Shown here: positions 16,426 through 25,284 of the stretch, in pieces
Layout of the letters: every line of letters starts with the position of its first letter
Numbering within the stretch: the first letter of the stretch is position 1
NCBI GenBank assembly: GCA_017948555.1
Contig: JAFMYY010000022.1
Span: 1-43,005, forward strand
Direction: 5' to 3'
From: Cesiribacteraceae bacterium YIM B00369
Lineage (GTDB): Bacteria > Bacteroidota > Bacteroidia > Cytophagales > Cyclobacteriaceae
Length of the DNA stretch: 43,005 nt
Translations under genes and position numbers: made by a program
Notes under the pieces: generated by a model
Told to the model about the DNA's origin: nothing
What the model saw: the letters and a program-made list of their open reading frames with translations, nothing else
The model's database searches: none

Positions 16426-17271
16426 ATGAGAGGACAGGAAGCAGATAAAATTAAAAATATTTTTGACTTAAGAGGCGCTCCTTTTTTAATGGCAGGAACA
16501 GGCCTTTTATTCTTGCTGGAAACACGCTACCAGCTCAGGAAACGAAAACTCCCCCGCTGGCTCCGGCTCAGAACCAATACTGCCGTTGCCACCACGGCCG
16601 CTTTAGCACTCCGGCTTGCCCTTATTCCCGCATTAGTAAAAACAGCCGCCTTTACCCAAAGGAAAAATTATGGTTTATTAAAGTATACAGGCTTAGGTCC
16701 GGCAGCTTCCGGTTTAATTACCTTCCTGCTCATGGACTATGGCAATTACCGCTGGCACAAACTCAATCACTCCTCCTCTTTTTTATGGAGGTTCCATCAG
16801 GTTCACCACGCCGACCTTGACCTTGATTTAAGTACTGCTTTCCGCTTTCATGCCGGGGAAATCCTGGCCTCTGTAATTTACAGAGGTGCCTGGGTAGCAG
16901 GAACAGGCGCCTCTCCCGCTACAGTACTCCTGTATGAAATATTTTTCGAAACCGCCACTAACTTCCATCACAGTAACCTCAGACTTCCACATAAGGCAGA
17001 GAAAATTCTGTCGAAATTTATTGTAACACCTCGGATGCATGGAATCCACCATTCCATCGTACGACAGGAAACCGACAGCAATTTCTGCATAATATTATCT
17101 CTGTGGGACCGCCTGCACCGGACCCTGAAGCTTAACATTCCGCAGGAAGATATTAACATTGGCGTTCCCTACATCCGGAAACACCTTACAGCTGCTGAGC
17201 TTTTTAAGATGCCTGCAAATAAAATTCAGGAATGGAAACTACCCGATGGCAGTATACCGGACAGGAAATAA
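16426..17271 (+). CDS. Sterol desaturase / fatty acid hydroxylase superfamily membrane enzyme
   Basis: The 281-residue integral membrane protein has hydrophobic segments at about 18-32, 53-75 and 90-108. The clustered histidines of a di-iron membrane oxygenase are complete: HKLNH (111-115), HQVHH (124-128), His142, HH (181-182) and HGIHH (205-209). Such enzymes hydroxylate or desaturate lipids, for example fatty acids, sterols or carotenoids (CrtZ-like). The substrate cannot be set from sequence. The gene is alone, with no lipid or carotenoid genes next to it. The start ATG at 16426 gives a normal-length N-terminus. Confidence 0.87.
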   Translation: MRGQEADKIKNIFDLRGAPFLMAGTGLLFLLETRYQLRKRKLPRWLRLRTNTAVATTAALALRLALIPALVKTAAFTQRKNYGLLKYTGLGPAASGLITFLLMDYGNYRWHKLNHSSSFLWRFHQVHHADLDLDLSTAFRFHAGEILASVIYRGAWVAGTGASPATVLLYEIFFETATNFHHSNLRLPHKAEKILSKFIVTPRMHGIHHSIVRQETDSNFCIILSLWDRLHRTLKLNIPQEDINIGVPYIRKHLTAAELFKMPANKIQEWKLPDGSIPDRK

Positions 17272-17614
17272 AACCACGAAAAAATCTATGTAATAATATT
17301 TCTGACTTAAGAAAAGCAATTTAGTATTACAATCAGCTTTATTTTACCTGCACGTACCATCAAAAACACCCCTTAACCCCCGTGCATTGCATTGATCCGC
17401 ACCTGAATCAATTCTAAAAATAAGCGTTTTACCTTTTCAGCAACTTAAAAAAAATCACGAAAACCTTTCTTACCGGAGTTCACACCCCCAGCTCAGATAT
17501 GTTTTCTCCCGAAATACTGATTCACTTGTTAAAAATTTTTATTATTTTAATTATTCAAAAAAAATTCAGCCTTCCGTAAAAATTTGATTTTGTAAATTCA
17601 TTTAGCCTAAAAAC
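17272..17614. other. Gene-free AT-rich stretch between desaturase and tRNA terminator
   Basis: The 343 bases between the desaturase stop codon and the tRNA terminator are AT-rich. I found no convincing ORF, terminator hairpin or consensus promoter in them. Confidence 0.5.
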
Positions 17615-17647
17615 AAAAAAAGCCCCTCAGATTTCTCTGAAGGGCTT
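17615..17647 (-). terminator. Terminator of the tRNA-fMet transcript
   Basis: On the minus strand a 12-bp stem with one mismatch (17636-17647 with 17620-17631) and a short loop is followed by seven Ts (complement of A 17615-17621). It begins 7 bases beyond the 3' end of the tRNA. Confidence 0.88.
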
Positions 17648-17653
17648 ACCAAG

Positions 17654-17726
<73 letters not shown>

Positions 17727-17805
17727 ATATATATTTTAACAAACTTCCTTGTGGAAATGTTGTGTTTTTATCTTTTTCTTTAAAGCCCTTTGCCTTAATG
17801 CGATA

Positions 17806-17836
17806 CAAAGGTAGGGAAAAGTTTTAGAAAAACAAA
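17806..17836 (-). promoter_or_regulatory. Consensus promoter for tRNA-fMet
   Basis: On the minus strand TTTG (complement of 17833-17836), exactly 19 bp of spacer and TACCTTTG (complement of 17806-17813) give a perfect match to the Bacteroidota consensus TTTG-N19-TAnnTTTG. It lies 80 bp upstream of the tRNA. Confidence 0.8.
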
Positions 17837-17844
17837 TACCTTTG
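17837..17844 (+). promoter_or_regulatory. Possible -7 element for era
   Basis: TACCTTTG on the plus strand matches TAnnTTTG and ends 18 bases before the era ATG. The -33 position is not TTTG. It directly abuts the -33 box of the divergent tRNA promoter, so the two promoters would overlap. Confidence 0.45.
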
Positions 17845-17862
17845 TGTAAATTTTAAAAAAGA

Positions 17863-18807
17863 ATGGAAGAAAATAACTCAGCACCCGAAAATAATGTCCC
17901 CCTGGAAAACCCGGACAACGGCTATCCGGAAAATCACAAAGCCGGCTACGTCAGCATCATTGGTAAACCTAATGTAGGGAAATCAACTCTGATGAACCAG
18001 ATGGTAGGTGAACGGCTTTCCATCATCACCAGCAAAGCCCAGACAACCCGACACCGCATCATGGGAATTCTTAACGGTCCGGATTACCAGATTATTTATT
18101 CAGATACCCCCGGAATTATTCAGCCTAAATACGAGCTGCACAAAAGCATGATGCGCTTTGTCCACAGCTCACTGGAAGATGCCGATGTTATACTTTTTGT
18201 AACAGACCTTTTTGAGCAGTTTGAGGAAGATGATGTAATTCAAAAGCTCAAACGTACTGAGGCCCCCATTCTGCTACTTATTAATAAAGTAGACTTAGCC
18301 AAAGCAAATGAAGTGGAAGAAAAAACCCGCGAATGGCAGGAGCGTATGCCTGACTGCAGAATTATACCTATTTCTGCCTTGCAGGGCCTTAATATAGGGC
18401 AGATTTTCGACACCATACTGGAAGAAATGCCACAACACCCGCCGTATTTCCCTAAAGATGAGCTGTCTGATAAGCCGGAGCGTTTCTTTGCAGCTGAAAT
18501 TATAAGGGAAAAAATATTTCTGAACTACAAAAAAGAAGTTCCATACAGTACAGAAGTGGCTGTTATAGAATTTAAGGAAGATGAAAAGATCATCAGGATG
18601 CGTGCAGAAATATATGTGGAGCGACGGACTCAAAAAGGAATTTTAATTGGTAAAGGAGGCGAAGCGCTGAAAAAGGTGGGAATACAGGCACGCAAGGATA
18701 TGGAAGCTTTCTTTGGAAAACAGGTACACCTGGAAACCTTTGTTAAAATCCAGCCCGACTGGCGCAAACACAATACCCAGTTAAACAGATTCGGGTACAA
18801 CAGCTAA
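17863..18807 (+). CDS. era: GTPase Era
   Basis: The 314-residue GTPase binds the 3' end of 16S rRNA and helps mature the small ribosomal subunit. The G domain carries GKPNVGKST (34-42), DTPG (81-84), NKVD (141-144) and an SAL motif near 175. The C-terminal KH RNA-binding domain has GILIGKGGEALKKVG at about 263-277. Length matches the family except for an N-terminal extension of about 25 residues rich in Asn, Pro and Glu before the conserved core. The next gene, 209 bp away, is the related double GTPase der. Confidence 0.96.
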   Translation: MEENNSAPENNVPLENPDNGYPENHKAGYVSIIGKPNVGKSTLMNQMVGERLSIITSKAQTTRHRIMGILNGPDYQIIYSDTPGIIQPKYELHKSMMRFVHSSLEDADVILFVTDLFEQFEEDDVIQKLKRTEAPILLLINKVDLAKANEVEEKTREWQERMPDCRIIPISALQGLNIGQIFDTILEEMPQHPPYFPKDELSDKPERFFAAEIIREKIFLNYKKEVPYSTEVAVIEFKEDEKIIRMRAEIYVERRTQKGILIGKGGEALKKVGIQARKDMEAFFGKQVHLETFVKIQPDWRKHNTQLNRFGYNS

Positions 18808-18901
18808 TAACACAGGGAGCGGGGGGCAGGGAGCCGCTGCTGCCGGTTAAAAATACCTCCGGTTCCGGAATGCACCGGTAAATGCTATTCTCCCCCTCAC
18901 A

Positions 18902-18932
18902 ATTGTTATGAACAAAAAAAGAATTACTTTTG
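18902..18932 (+). promoter_or_regulatory. Predicted promoter for der
   Basis: ATTG at 18902-18905, a 19-bp spacer and TACTTTTG at 18925-18932 match TTTG-N19-TAnnTTTG with one mismatch. It lies 84 bp upstream of the der ATG, so der can be transcribed independently of era. Confidence 0.7.
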
Positions 18933-19016
18933 CAAAAACAAACAAATTAATATTGAGAGGGAAATTAATGATACCCGTTGTCTTTATACTCACTACTCAA
19001 TAATCAATACTAATAA

Positions 19017-20324
19017 ATGGCAAATATAGTAGCAATTGTAGGCCGGCCTAACGTAGGGAAATCGACATTATTTAACCGACTCGTAGAAAGGCGCCAAGCC
19101 ATCATGAACAACGAATCGGGCGTTACCCGTGACCGCCACTATGGCTATGGGGAGTGGATAGGAAAACACTTTACGGTAATCGATACAGGAGGATATGTGG
19201 AAGGATCGGACGATGTATTCGAGGAAGCCATCCGTAAACAGGTAAAGCTGGCCGTGGATGAAGCCTCAGTAATCCTTTTTATGGTAGATGCCCAGCAGGG
19301 CTTAACAGGGCTGGACCAGGATTTTGCCAATGTCATCAGGCAATCTGACAAACCTGTATACATTGTGGCCAATAAATCCGATACGGCACAAAGCGCCTAT
19401 AATACAGCCGAGTTCTATGCACTCGGAATTGGCGATGTATATTCTGTTTCTTCATCGAACGGCTCAGGAACCGGCGAATTACTCGATGAGGTTGTAAAGC
19501 ATTTTGATACTGAAGATCAGGAAGACCCGGAAGCGGGAATTCCCCGTATAGCCATTCTAGGGCGGCCAAACGTAGGCAAATCAAGCTTTTTGAATATGCT
19601 GCTGGGCGACGAAAGAAGCATTGTTACCAACATTGCCGGCACCACCCGCGACGCCATCAATACGCGCTACAAAATGTTTGGGAAGGACTTTATTTTAACT
19701 GATACCGCCGGACTCCGTAAAAAAAGCAAAAGCAAGGACGATATCGAGTTCTATTCAGTTATCAGGTCTATTCAGGCCCTGCAGGATTCTGATGTATGCA
19801 TTATTATGCTGGATGCCGAAAGAGGCTTTGAAGGTCAGGACATGAGCATTGTTTCCCTTGCACACCGGTACAACAAAGGGGTTGTGCTGTTGGTGAATAA
19901 ATGGGACCTGATTGAAAAGGACACTAAAACAGCTAAAGCTTTCGAAGATAAAATTAAAGAAGAGCTGGGCCCGCTGGATTATATTCCAATCATGTTTATT
20001 TCAGTATTGAAAAAACAGCGGATTTTTCAGGCTATTGAAAAAGCTGTTGAGGTGTATGAAAATAAGTATAAGAAAATTTCAACCTCAATGATCAATGAGG
20101 TTATGCTTAAGGAGATTGAAAATTATCCTCCTCCGGCCACAAAAGGAAAGCATATAAAAATTAAATATATTACTCAAATTCCGGGACATACTCCTACCTT
20201 TGCTTTCTTCTGTAATTTACCTCAGTATATTAAACCTCCTTATGAGAGATATCTTGAGAATAAGTTACGGGGGCATTTCGGATTCGTTGGTGTTCCAATC
20301 AGGCTTTTCTTCAGGAAAAAATAG
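19017..20324 (+). CDS. der: Ribosome biogenesis GTPase Der (EngA)
   Basis: The 435-residue protein has two tandem G domains. The first has GRPNVGKST near residue 8, DTGG near 57 and NKSD near 118. The second has GRPNVGKSS near 181, DTAG near 229 and NKWD near 294. A C-terminal KH-like domain follows, from about 350. Der acts in assembly of the 50S subunit. Length and domain order are standard. It has its own promoter-like sequence and lies just after era. Confidence 0.97.
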   Translation: MANIVAIVGRPNVGKSTLFNRLVERRQAIMNNESGVTRDRHYGYGEWIGKHFTVIDTGGYVEGSDDVFEEAIRKQVKLAVDEASVILFMVDAQQGLTGLDQDFANVIRQSDKPVYIVANKSDTAQSAYNTAEFYALGIGDVYSVSSSNGSGTGELLDEVVKHFDTEDQEDPEAGIPRIAILGRPNVGKSSFLNMLLGDERSIVTNIAGTTRDAINTRYKMFGKDFILTDTAGLRKKSKSKDDIEFYSVIRSIQALQDSDVCIIMLDAERGFEGQDMSIVSLAHRYNKGVVLLVNKWDLIEKDTKTAKAFEDKIKEELGPLDYIPIMFISVLKKQRIFQAIEKAVEVYENKYKKISTSMINEVMLKEIENYPPPATKGKHIKIKYITQIPGHTPTFAFFCNLPQYIKPPYERYLENKLRGHFGFVGVPIRLFFRKK

Positions 20325-20519
20325 GGATACTGCAGAAATTACTTACAAATAATTGTATATAATAAAGATTATTGTTTTTCTTAAAACATATAAGGCCTTT
20401 TCACCGTATTTCTAAACGATGCTTTTTTAGCTATAAATTTTAAAAAAGATATTAGAAATTAATAATTTTTAAATTAACCTTTTACCAAAACTCAAACCAC
20501 AACTAAACTTTTTTTAATT

Positions 20520-20717
20520 ATGAAAAAACTATTTATTTTAACAGCCTTTACAGGATTCGCTTTTGTTTCTTGTGACTCAGGTTCAAATACAACCACTCAG
20601 ACTGAAACTCTTCAGGACACTACTACAGTAGTGGAAGAAAGAGAAGTAGAAATTCAAAGAAGCGTTGATGTTGACACTTCAGATGAAGAAGTTGTTGATA
20701 CTCTTAACAGGTACTAA
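20520..20717 (+). CDS. Very small acidic lipoprotein
   Basis: The 65-residue protein has a lipoprotein signal (MKKLFILTAFTGFAFVSC, Cys18) followed by a short mature part of 48 residues rich in Thr, Glu, Asp and Val. There are no other cysteines and no recognised domain. It is probably anchored to a membrane and exposed to the periplasm. A separate terminator follows, so it is its own transcription unit. Function is unknown. Confidence 0.75.
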   Translation: MKKLFILTAFTGFAFVSCDSGSNTTTQTETLQDTTTVVEEREVEIQRSVDVDTSDEEVVDTLNRY

Positions 20718-20741
20718 TACTTAAAGCACATACTATCAGAT

Positions 20742-20776
20742 AAATAGCTTCGCCGGTTGGCGGGGCTATTTTTTTT
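20742..20776 (+). terminator. Rho-independent terminator after the small lipoprotein gene
   Basis: A stem of AAATAGCTTCGCC with GGCGGGGCTATTT (two G:U wobbles) and a GGTT tetraloop is followed by an uninterrupted eight-base T-run (20769-20776). Confidence 0.92.
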
Positions 20777-20925
20777 ATACAGCATCAAAGCACCTGTTCT
20801 TTTTTATAAACTTTTCCCCCTCAGCTATAAAAGATTACAACTCCCATGGTTAAATTTAGGAATATTTATCCACGGGTCCGGAACAGGACTGCTTACATTC
20901 CCTAAAACACATTCAGATTCAATTA

Positions 20926-21543
20926 GTGAAACAACAACAGGAATTTTACAGAATTACTTCCTCACACTTCCCTGAAGCAGCATTAGAATATTGCTATCAG
21001 CTTTGGATGGATTATAAATTTAACTTTAAAATCAGCAAAGACCGCCAGACAAAACTGGGTGATTTCCGCTACCATAAGTTAAAAAACTCCTATTCGGTAA
21101 CAGTTAACCAGGGACTGAACCCCTATTCTTTTTTAATTACCTATATTCACGAAGTGGCTCATGTGCGTACTTACCGGCAGTTTAAAAACACCTGTAAGCC
21201 TCATGGAAAGGAATGGCAGGAAAACTTCCGGATTCTGGCTGCTCCTGTTCTCCGCAGAGAGGTGTTCCCGGAAAATGTACTGAAAGAATTTAGCAGGTAC
21301 CTGGAAAAACCGGCTGCCAGCACAAGCGGATGCATGCCTTTAACACTTGCCCTGCGCAGCTACGATAAAGACGCAGAGCAACAGCAAGTACTTTCAGCTG
21401 TAAAAACAGGATCGAGGTTTATTTTTAAAAACCGGACCTTCGAAAAAATAGGCACTAAAAGAACAAGAGCTTTGTGTAAAGACCTGAACAATGGCAGGAA
21501 TTACCTTATTTCGGGAGTAGCTCAGGTAGAAGCCGTGGCCTGA
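20926..21543 (+). CDS. SprT-like zinc metalloprotein
   Basis: The 205-residue protein has the SprT/Spartan-like metalloprotease signature HEVAH (75-79), with a downstream third ligand in KPHGKEW (His93). The family includes eukaryotic Spartan, which digests DNA-protein crosslinks, but the substrate of bacterial SprT proteins is not established. The protein lacks the usual C-terminal zinc-ribbon cysteines. The start is a GTG at 20926. An in-frame stop lies about 65 bases upstream and no ATG is available between, so GTG is the best choice. The bshC gene follows about 170 bp away. Confidence 0.82.
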   Translation: MKQQQEFYRITSSHFPEAALEYCYQLWMDYKFNFKISKDRQTKLGDFRYHKLKNSYSVTVNQGLNPYSFLITYIHEVAHVRTYRQFKNTCKPHGKEWQENFRILAAPVLRREVFPENVLKEFSRYLEKPAASTSGCMPLTLALRSYDKDAEQQQVLSAVKTGSRFIFKNRTFEKIGTKRTRALCKDLNNGRNYLISGVAQVEAVA

Positions 21544-21684
21544 TTGGGCAGACTAAAGGCCTCCCGCCCACAAAAAGCTGCCGCGTTCAGCACGGCCGGA
21601 TTAAAAGCAGATTCTTTTTTTTAAAGCTATAAAACTTTTAGGCAAGAAAAAGGTAATGAAGTCGGGCATTACATAGATAGCCTT

Positions 21685-21692
21685 TATCTTTG
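21685..21692 (+). promoter_or_regulatory. Possible -7 element for bshC
   Basis: TATCTTTG fits TAnnTTTG and lies 24 bases before the ATG at 21717. The -33 region is poor. If it is used, transcription begins downstream of the TTG at 21690, which rules out that TTG as the start codon. Confidence 0.5.
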
Positions 21693-21716
21693 CAGGGAAA
21701 CTACTCAAGAACTTTT

Positions 21717-23279
21717 ATGAAATCAGAGAAAATCACACTGCATGAAACTCATCAGTTTTCTCCACTCTTTTTGGACTACCTCTCAGGAAAAGAAAACCTG
21801 AAACCATTTTATAACCTACCCCCTTCGCCTGAGAGTTTTAAAAAGCAAATTCAGCAAAAGAACTTCAGCAGCAACCAGCGCCGTATTTTACAGGAAGTAC
21901 TGCAGGAACAGTATAAGACCCTTTCCCCGAATTCTTCGGCAGAGCAAAACATTACGTTACTTGGAGAGGAAAATACTTTCACTGTTACAACCGGTCATCA
22001 GCTGAATATATTTACAGGGCCTCTTTATTTTATTTACAAGATTGTAACGGTAATTAATACCTGCCGGGAACTAAAGAAACTCCACCCTGAGTACAATTTT
22101 ATTCCGGTTTACTGGATGGCTTCAGAAGATCACGATTTTGAAGAAATAAGCTATTTTAATTTATTCGGGAAGAAGTACAAATGGGAAACCAGCCAGCGTG
22201 GTGCTGTCGGCGGCTTTTCTCCGGATGGCCTGCAGGATATTATTAAGGAACTGCCGGAACCTGTTCCGGTTTTTGAGCAGGCTTATACACAAAATAAAAC
22301 CCTTTCGGGCGCCGTACGCCAGTATGTACATGAGCTTTTCGGAAAGTGGGGCGTAATATCTCTGGACGCAAGCCACCCGAAGCTGAAAGAAACCTTTACC
22401 AGCGTTATAGAGTCTGATTTAAAAGAAAATACAGCCAATAAACTGGTAGAAGACAGCTCAGAGCAGCTACAGAAGGAAGGGTATAAACCACAGGTATTTC
22501 CGCGCGAAATTAACTTCTTTTATATGAAAGAAGGCTTACGGGAGCGAATAGTAAAAGAAGGAGATAAATATAAGGCACTGAATACAGAAATTGAATTTAC
22601 GGAAGAAAGCCTGCTCACGGAACTCCATTCGCACCCGGAGCGCTTTAGCCCGAATGTGATTCTGCGCCCGCTCTATCAGGAATGGATACTCCCTAACCTT
22701 GCCTATGTGGGTGGTCCTGCTGAAATCGCCTATTGGCTCCAGCTTAAAAGTGTTTTTGATCATTCCCAAGTGGCTTTTCCTGTTTTACTGCCACGTAACT
22801 TTGCTCTGGTAATAAGTAAAAGCAACCAGAATAAACTGGAAAAAACAGGTATAAAGCCTGCAGACCTCTTCCGCAATACCCATGAACTGAAACAGCAGCT
22901 GCTTGAGCAAAATGCGGAACATGAAATAAGCCTTTCGGATGAGCAGGAGCAACTGGCGAAGGTTTTTGAACAAATAAAAGAGAAGGCTGCAGCTGTAGAT
23001 AAAAGCCTCGAAGGTTTTGCAGGAGCCGAAGCGGCTAAAACATTTAAAAGCCTTGAAAATATTGAAAAAAGGATAAAGAAAGCAGAAGAGCGTAAACATG
23101 AAACACTCTTAAACCAGGTGGACGGACTAAAGGATAAACTTTTTCCGGACCAAAGCCTGCAGGAAAGAAAAGATAATTTCCTGAATTTTTACATCAACGA
23201 TCCTGCTTTTATTACCAGACTGGCGGAATGCTTCGATCCTTTCAGCTTTACTTTCAATATTCTTACTTACGATGAATAA
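21717..23279 (+). CDS. bshC: Bacillithiol biosynthesis cysteine-adding enzyme BshC
   Basis: The 520-residue protein is predicted to add cysteine to glucosaminyl-malate, the last step in making bacillithiol, the main low-molecular-weight thiol in Firmicutes and many Bacteroidota. Family segments are TTGHQLNIFTGPLYF near 95, YWMASEDHDFEE near 140, HPERFSPNVILRPLYQEW near 310 and LAYVGGPAEIAYW near 330. A coiled-coil region rich in Glu/Lys lies around 400-470. Length is typical. The ATG at 21717 fits the family start MKSEKI. Its last 8 bases overlap the start of the folate gene, indicating translational coupling. bshA and bshB are not in this window. Confidence 0.94.
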   Translation: MKSEKITLHETHQFSPLFLDYLSGKENLKPFYNLPPSPESFKKQIQQKNFSSNQRRILQEVLQEQYKTLSPNSSAEQNITLLGEENTFTVTTGHQLNIFTGPLYFIYKIVTVINTCRELKKLHPEYNFIPVYWMASEDHDFEEISYFNLFGKKYKWETSQRGAVGGFSPDGLQDIIKELPEPVPVFEQAYTQNKTLSGAVRQYVHELFGKWGVISLDASHPKLKETFTSVIESDLKENTANKLVEDSSEQLQKEGYKPQVFPREINFFYMKEGLRERIVKEGDKYKALNTEIEFTEESLLTELHSHPERFSPNVILRPLYQEWILPNLAYVGGPAEIAYWLQLKSVFDHSQVAFPVLLPRNFALVISKSNQNKLEKTGIKPADLFRNTHELKQQLLEQNAEHEISLSDEQEQLAKVFEQIKEKAAAVDKSLEGFAGAEAAKTFKSLENIEKRIKKAEERKHETLLNQVDGLKDKLFPDQSLQERKDNFLNFYINDPAFITRLAECFDPFSFTFNILTYDE

Positions 23280-23853
23280 AACGGAACTAAGGAAAGTATA
23301 TAAGAAAAAAAGGCAGGACCTCTCAGAAGATGATATAAATACACTCAGCCGGCAGGTTTGCGAAGAATTCTTCCAGCAGATAAATCCGGAGGAGGTGCGC
23401 CATCTCCATATTTTCCTGCCAATAGCCCAACACAAAGAAATAAATACCTGGTTCATTATAAGGAAACTGCAAAAGGAATACCCGCAGACAGGCATAGTTG
23501 TTTCCAGTACTGACTGGAAAAATAAACGAATGGAGCATTTCCACCTCCACCCTGATACGGAGCTTAAAGAAAGTAAACTTGGCATACCTGAACCTGTAGC
23601 AGGCGAACACTGCCCAAGTGAAAAAATTGACCTGGTACTCCTTCCTTTACTGGCTTTTGATGCAGCCGGCAACAGAGTGGGTTATGGGGCAGGTTTTTAC
23701 GACCGCTTCCTATCCGGGTGTCTGCAAGGCACAAAAAAAGCAGGACTTTCTTTATTCGGCCCTGCTCCTGAAATGATTTCTGATGCTGATCCTCACGATA
23801 TCCCTATGGATATGTGCATCTGCCCCGGCAAAACTTATTTTTTTAATTCCTGA
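23272..23853 (+). CDS. 5-formyltetrahydrofolate cyclo-ligase
   Basis: The 193-residue ATP-dependent enzyme converts 5-formyl-THF to 5,10-methenyl-THF, returning stored folate to the active pool. It is a member of the 5-FTHF cyclo-ligase family (YgfA/FAU1 type). Evidence is the N-terminal KTELRKVYKKKRQDLS segment, ending like the family RxxLS, and the C-terminal ATP-binding RVGYGAGFYDRFL (about 136-148). DPHDIPMD is typical near the end. It overlaps bshC by 8 bases (stop TAA inside ATGAATAAA), so its translation probably depends on bshC. Why the two are linked is unknown. Confidence 0.93.
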   Translation: MNKTELRKVYKKKRQDLSEDDINTLSRQVCEEFFQQINPEEVRHLHIFLPIAQHKEINTWFIIRKLQKEYPQTGIVVSSTDWKNKRMEHFHLHPDTELKESKLGIPEPVAGEHCPSEKIDLVLLPLLAFDAAGNRVGYGAGFYDRFLSGCLQGTKKAGLSLFGPAPEMISDADPHDIPMDMCICPGKTYFFNS

Positions 23854-24134
23854 AATTTTCTGTTTTACTTTTTTTTACAGAAAACCCACTCTTATTTGCT
23901 CAAAAGCGGTATTGACAGCTCTTTTTAAGCTTTAATTATTTTTTAATCTGCGTTTAATTCGGCTTTAAGAAAGCTATCCCACCTTTGGTATATAAATTAA
24001 AAGAAACCAAAAGCAAAACTTCATCAATCATTCTCTCAGGAAAAAGCTTAGCCCCTGCATAAGCAACCTGGCAAATAAAAAACAGCTGTTAAAGCCTGCT
24101 TCAAATTAACAAAAATTTATTCTTACACATAACA

Positions 24135-25013
24135 ATGACTTACGAAAGTAAAATTAAAGCAGTGGCAGCCGGAGTGACTGCCACGCTCTTCGCCTCCCTG
24201 ATTACCATAGGTGTAATGTACCGCAACAATTCTTTGCTTAGCGAGGACGTAAAAGCTGAAAAAGTACGAACCGAAACTTTGAGCAGCGAAAAAACCTCCC
24301 TGAAAAAAGAAATTGAAAAACTTAAACTGGAGCTTTCTTCATTCGACACTCAAAACAGGGAGCTGCAAAATGCCATCAGAACAGCTCAGTACCAATTGGC
24401 CGAGAAGGAATCGCAGGTAAATAAACTGACAAAAGAAACCTCCACAATTCCGGGCCTGAAGAAAGAGCTTGATGCCATCAGGAAAATCAGGAAAGACCTC
24501 ATCGCACAACTGGAAGACCTGAAAAAGAACAATTCTCAGCTGGAAGCAGAAGTAAGTGAACTGAACAGAACTATTGCTGCACTGCGCAAAGAAAATGAAT
24601 CACTCTATGCTAAAATGGGCGAAAAACAAATGATGGCCTATAACTTCAGAGTAGAGCCGGTGAAGAAGCGTAAGGACAAATTAACTGCCAGAGCAAAAAG
24701 AACCAATAAAGTAAATATCAGCTTTGACGTAAACTCTCCTAAAAACCTGGGCAGCAAGGTTTATGTAAAAATAAGCTCCGATAAAGAGGGTGAACTTGAA
24801 GGAGAAAGCCTGATAGCGATGGAAATGGCAGAAGAACTCCAGGAAGATGAATTGTACGCCAGCACCGAAGCTTATATAATATCAACAGATGAATATAAGC
24901 GGCTTAGCGTAACTTTCGATCCGAAAGAAAAATTATCAGAAGGTGTGTATTATGTAAAGGTCTTCAACGGAAACGACTACCTTGGCAGCACCCAGTTTAA
25001 ACTTCGCAAATAG
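24135..25013 (+). CDS. Membrane-anchored coiled-coil protein, function unknown
   Basis: The 292-residue protein has one N-terminal hydrophobic segment (about 8-28), a long heptad-rich coiled coil (about 35-165), a basic linker (about 172-190) and a C-terminal domain of about 100 residues predicted to be beta-rich (VNISFDVNSPK through YYVKVFNGNDYLG). The C-terminus probably lies in the periplasm. I do not recognise a named family. Related proteins occur in Cytophagales as hypotheticals. A hairpin terminator follows. It may be a cell-envelope scaffold, but this is a guess based on shape. Confidence 0.65.
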   Translation: MTYESKIKAVAAGVTATLFASLITIGVMYRNNSLLSEDVKAEKVRTETLSSEKTSLKKEIEKLKLELSSFDTQNRELQNAIRTAQYQLAEKESQVNKLTKETSTIPGLKKELDAIRKIRKDLIAQLEDLKKNNSQLEAEVSELNRTIAALRKENESLYAKMGEKQMMAYNFRVEPVKKRKDKLTARAKRTNKVNISFDVNSPKNLGSKVYVKISSDKEGELEGESLIAMEMAEELQEDELYASTEAYIISTDEYKRLSVTFDPKEKLSEGVYYVKVFNGNDYLGSTQFKLRK

Positions 25014-25063
25014 TAATATTAGCAGTAGAAAAAAAGTAGTAGTTCGGGTTTGGTAAGTAAAGA

Positions 25064-25095
25064 GGCACCTCCCTTCCCCGGGCAGGTGCCCTTTT
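25064..25095 (+). terminator. Hairpin terminator after the coiled-coil gene
   Basis: GGCACCT (25064-25070) pairs with AGGTGCC (25084-25090), with a C-rich loop, followed by CTTTT. It is a moderately strong Rho-independent terminator candidate. Confidence 0.65.
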
Positions 25096-25167
25096 CTGTT
25101 TCATCGCAAGGCTTTTTCTAACACAAGATGAAATTTTCTTACACATCCACTGCTTTTATCCGCAATA

Positions 25168-25183
25168 TTACGAACTTTCGTAA
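25168..25183. promoter_or_regulatory. Dyad TTACGAA-CT-TTCGTAA upstream of the response regulator
   Basis: A perfect 7-bp inverted repeat with a 2-bp centre lies about 100 bp upstream of the response regulator ATG. Its size and symmetry fit an operator for a dimeric regulator, possibly autoregulation by the downstream OmpR-type protein, although OmpR-type regulators usually bind direct repeats. Confidence 0.35.
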
Positions 25184-25284
25184 AGGAAAAAATTAAACAC
25201 AACCTCCTCATTTACGGGCAATTATAGTCAGCAAAAGCCCGTTAAATCACAACCGGAACAGGAATAAGCTGCCAACAGGTATTT

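Noticed and set aside
21690..21716. TTG start for bshC at 21690
   Set aside because: The TTG overlaps a -7 promoter-like box, and the family start matches the ATG at 21717.
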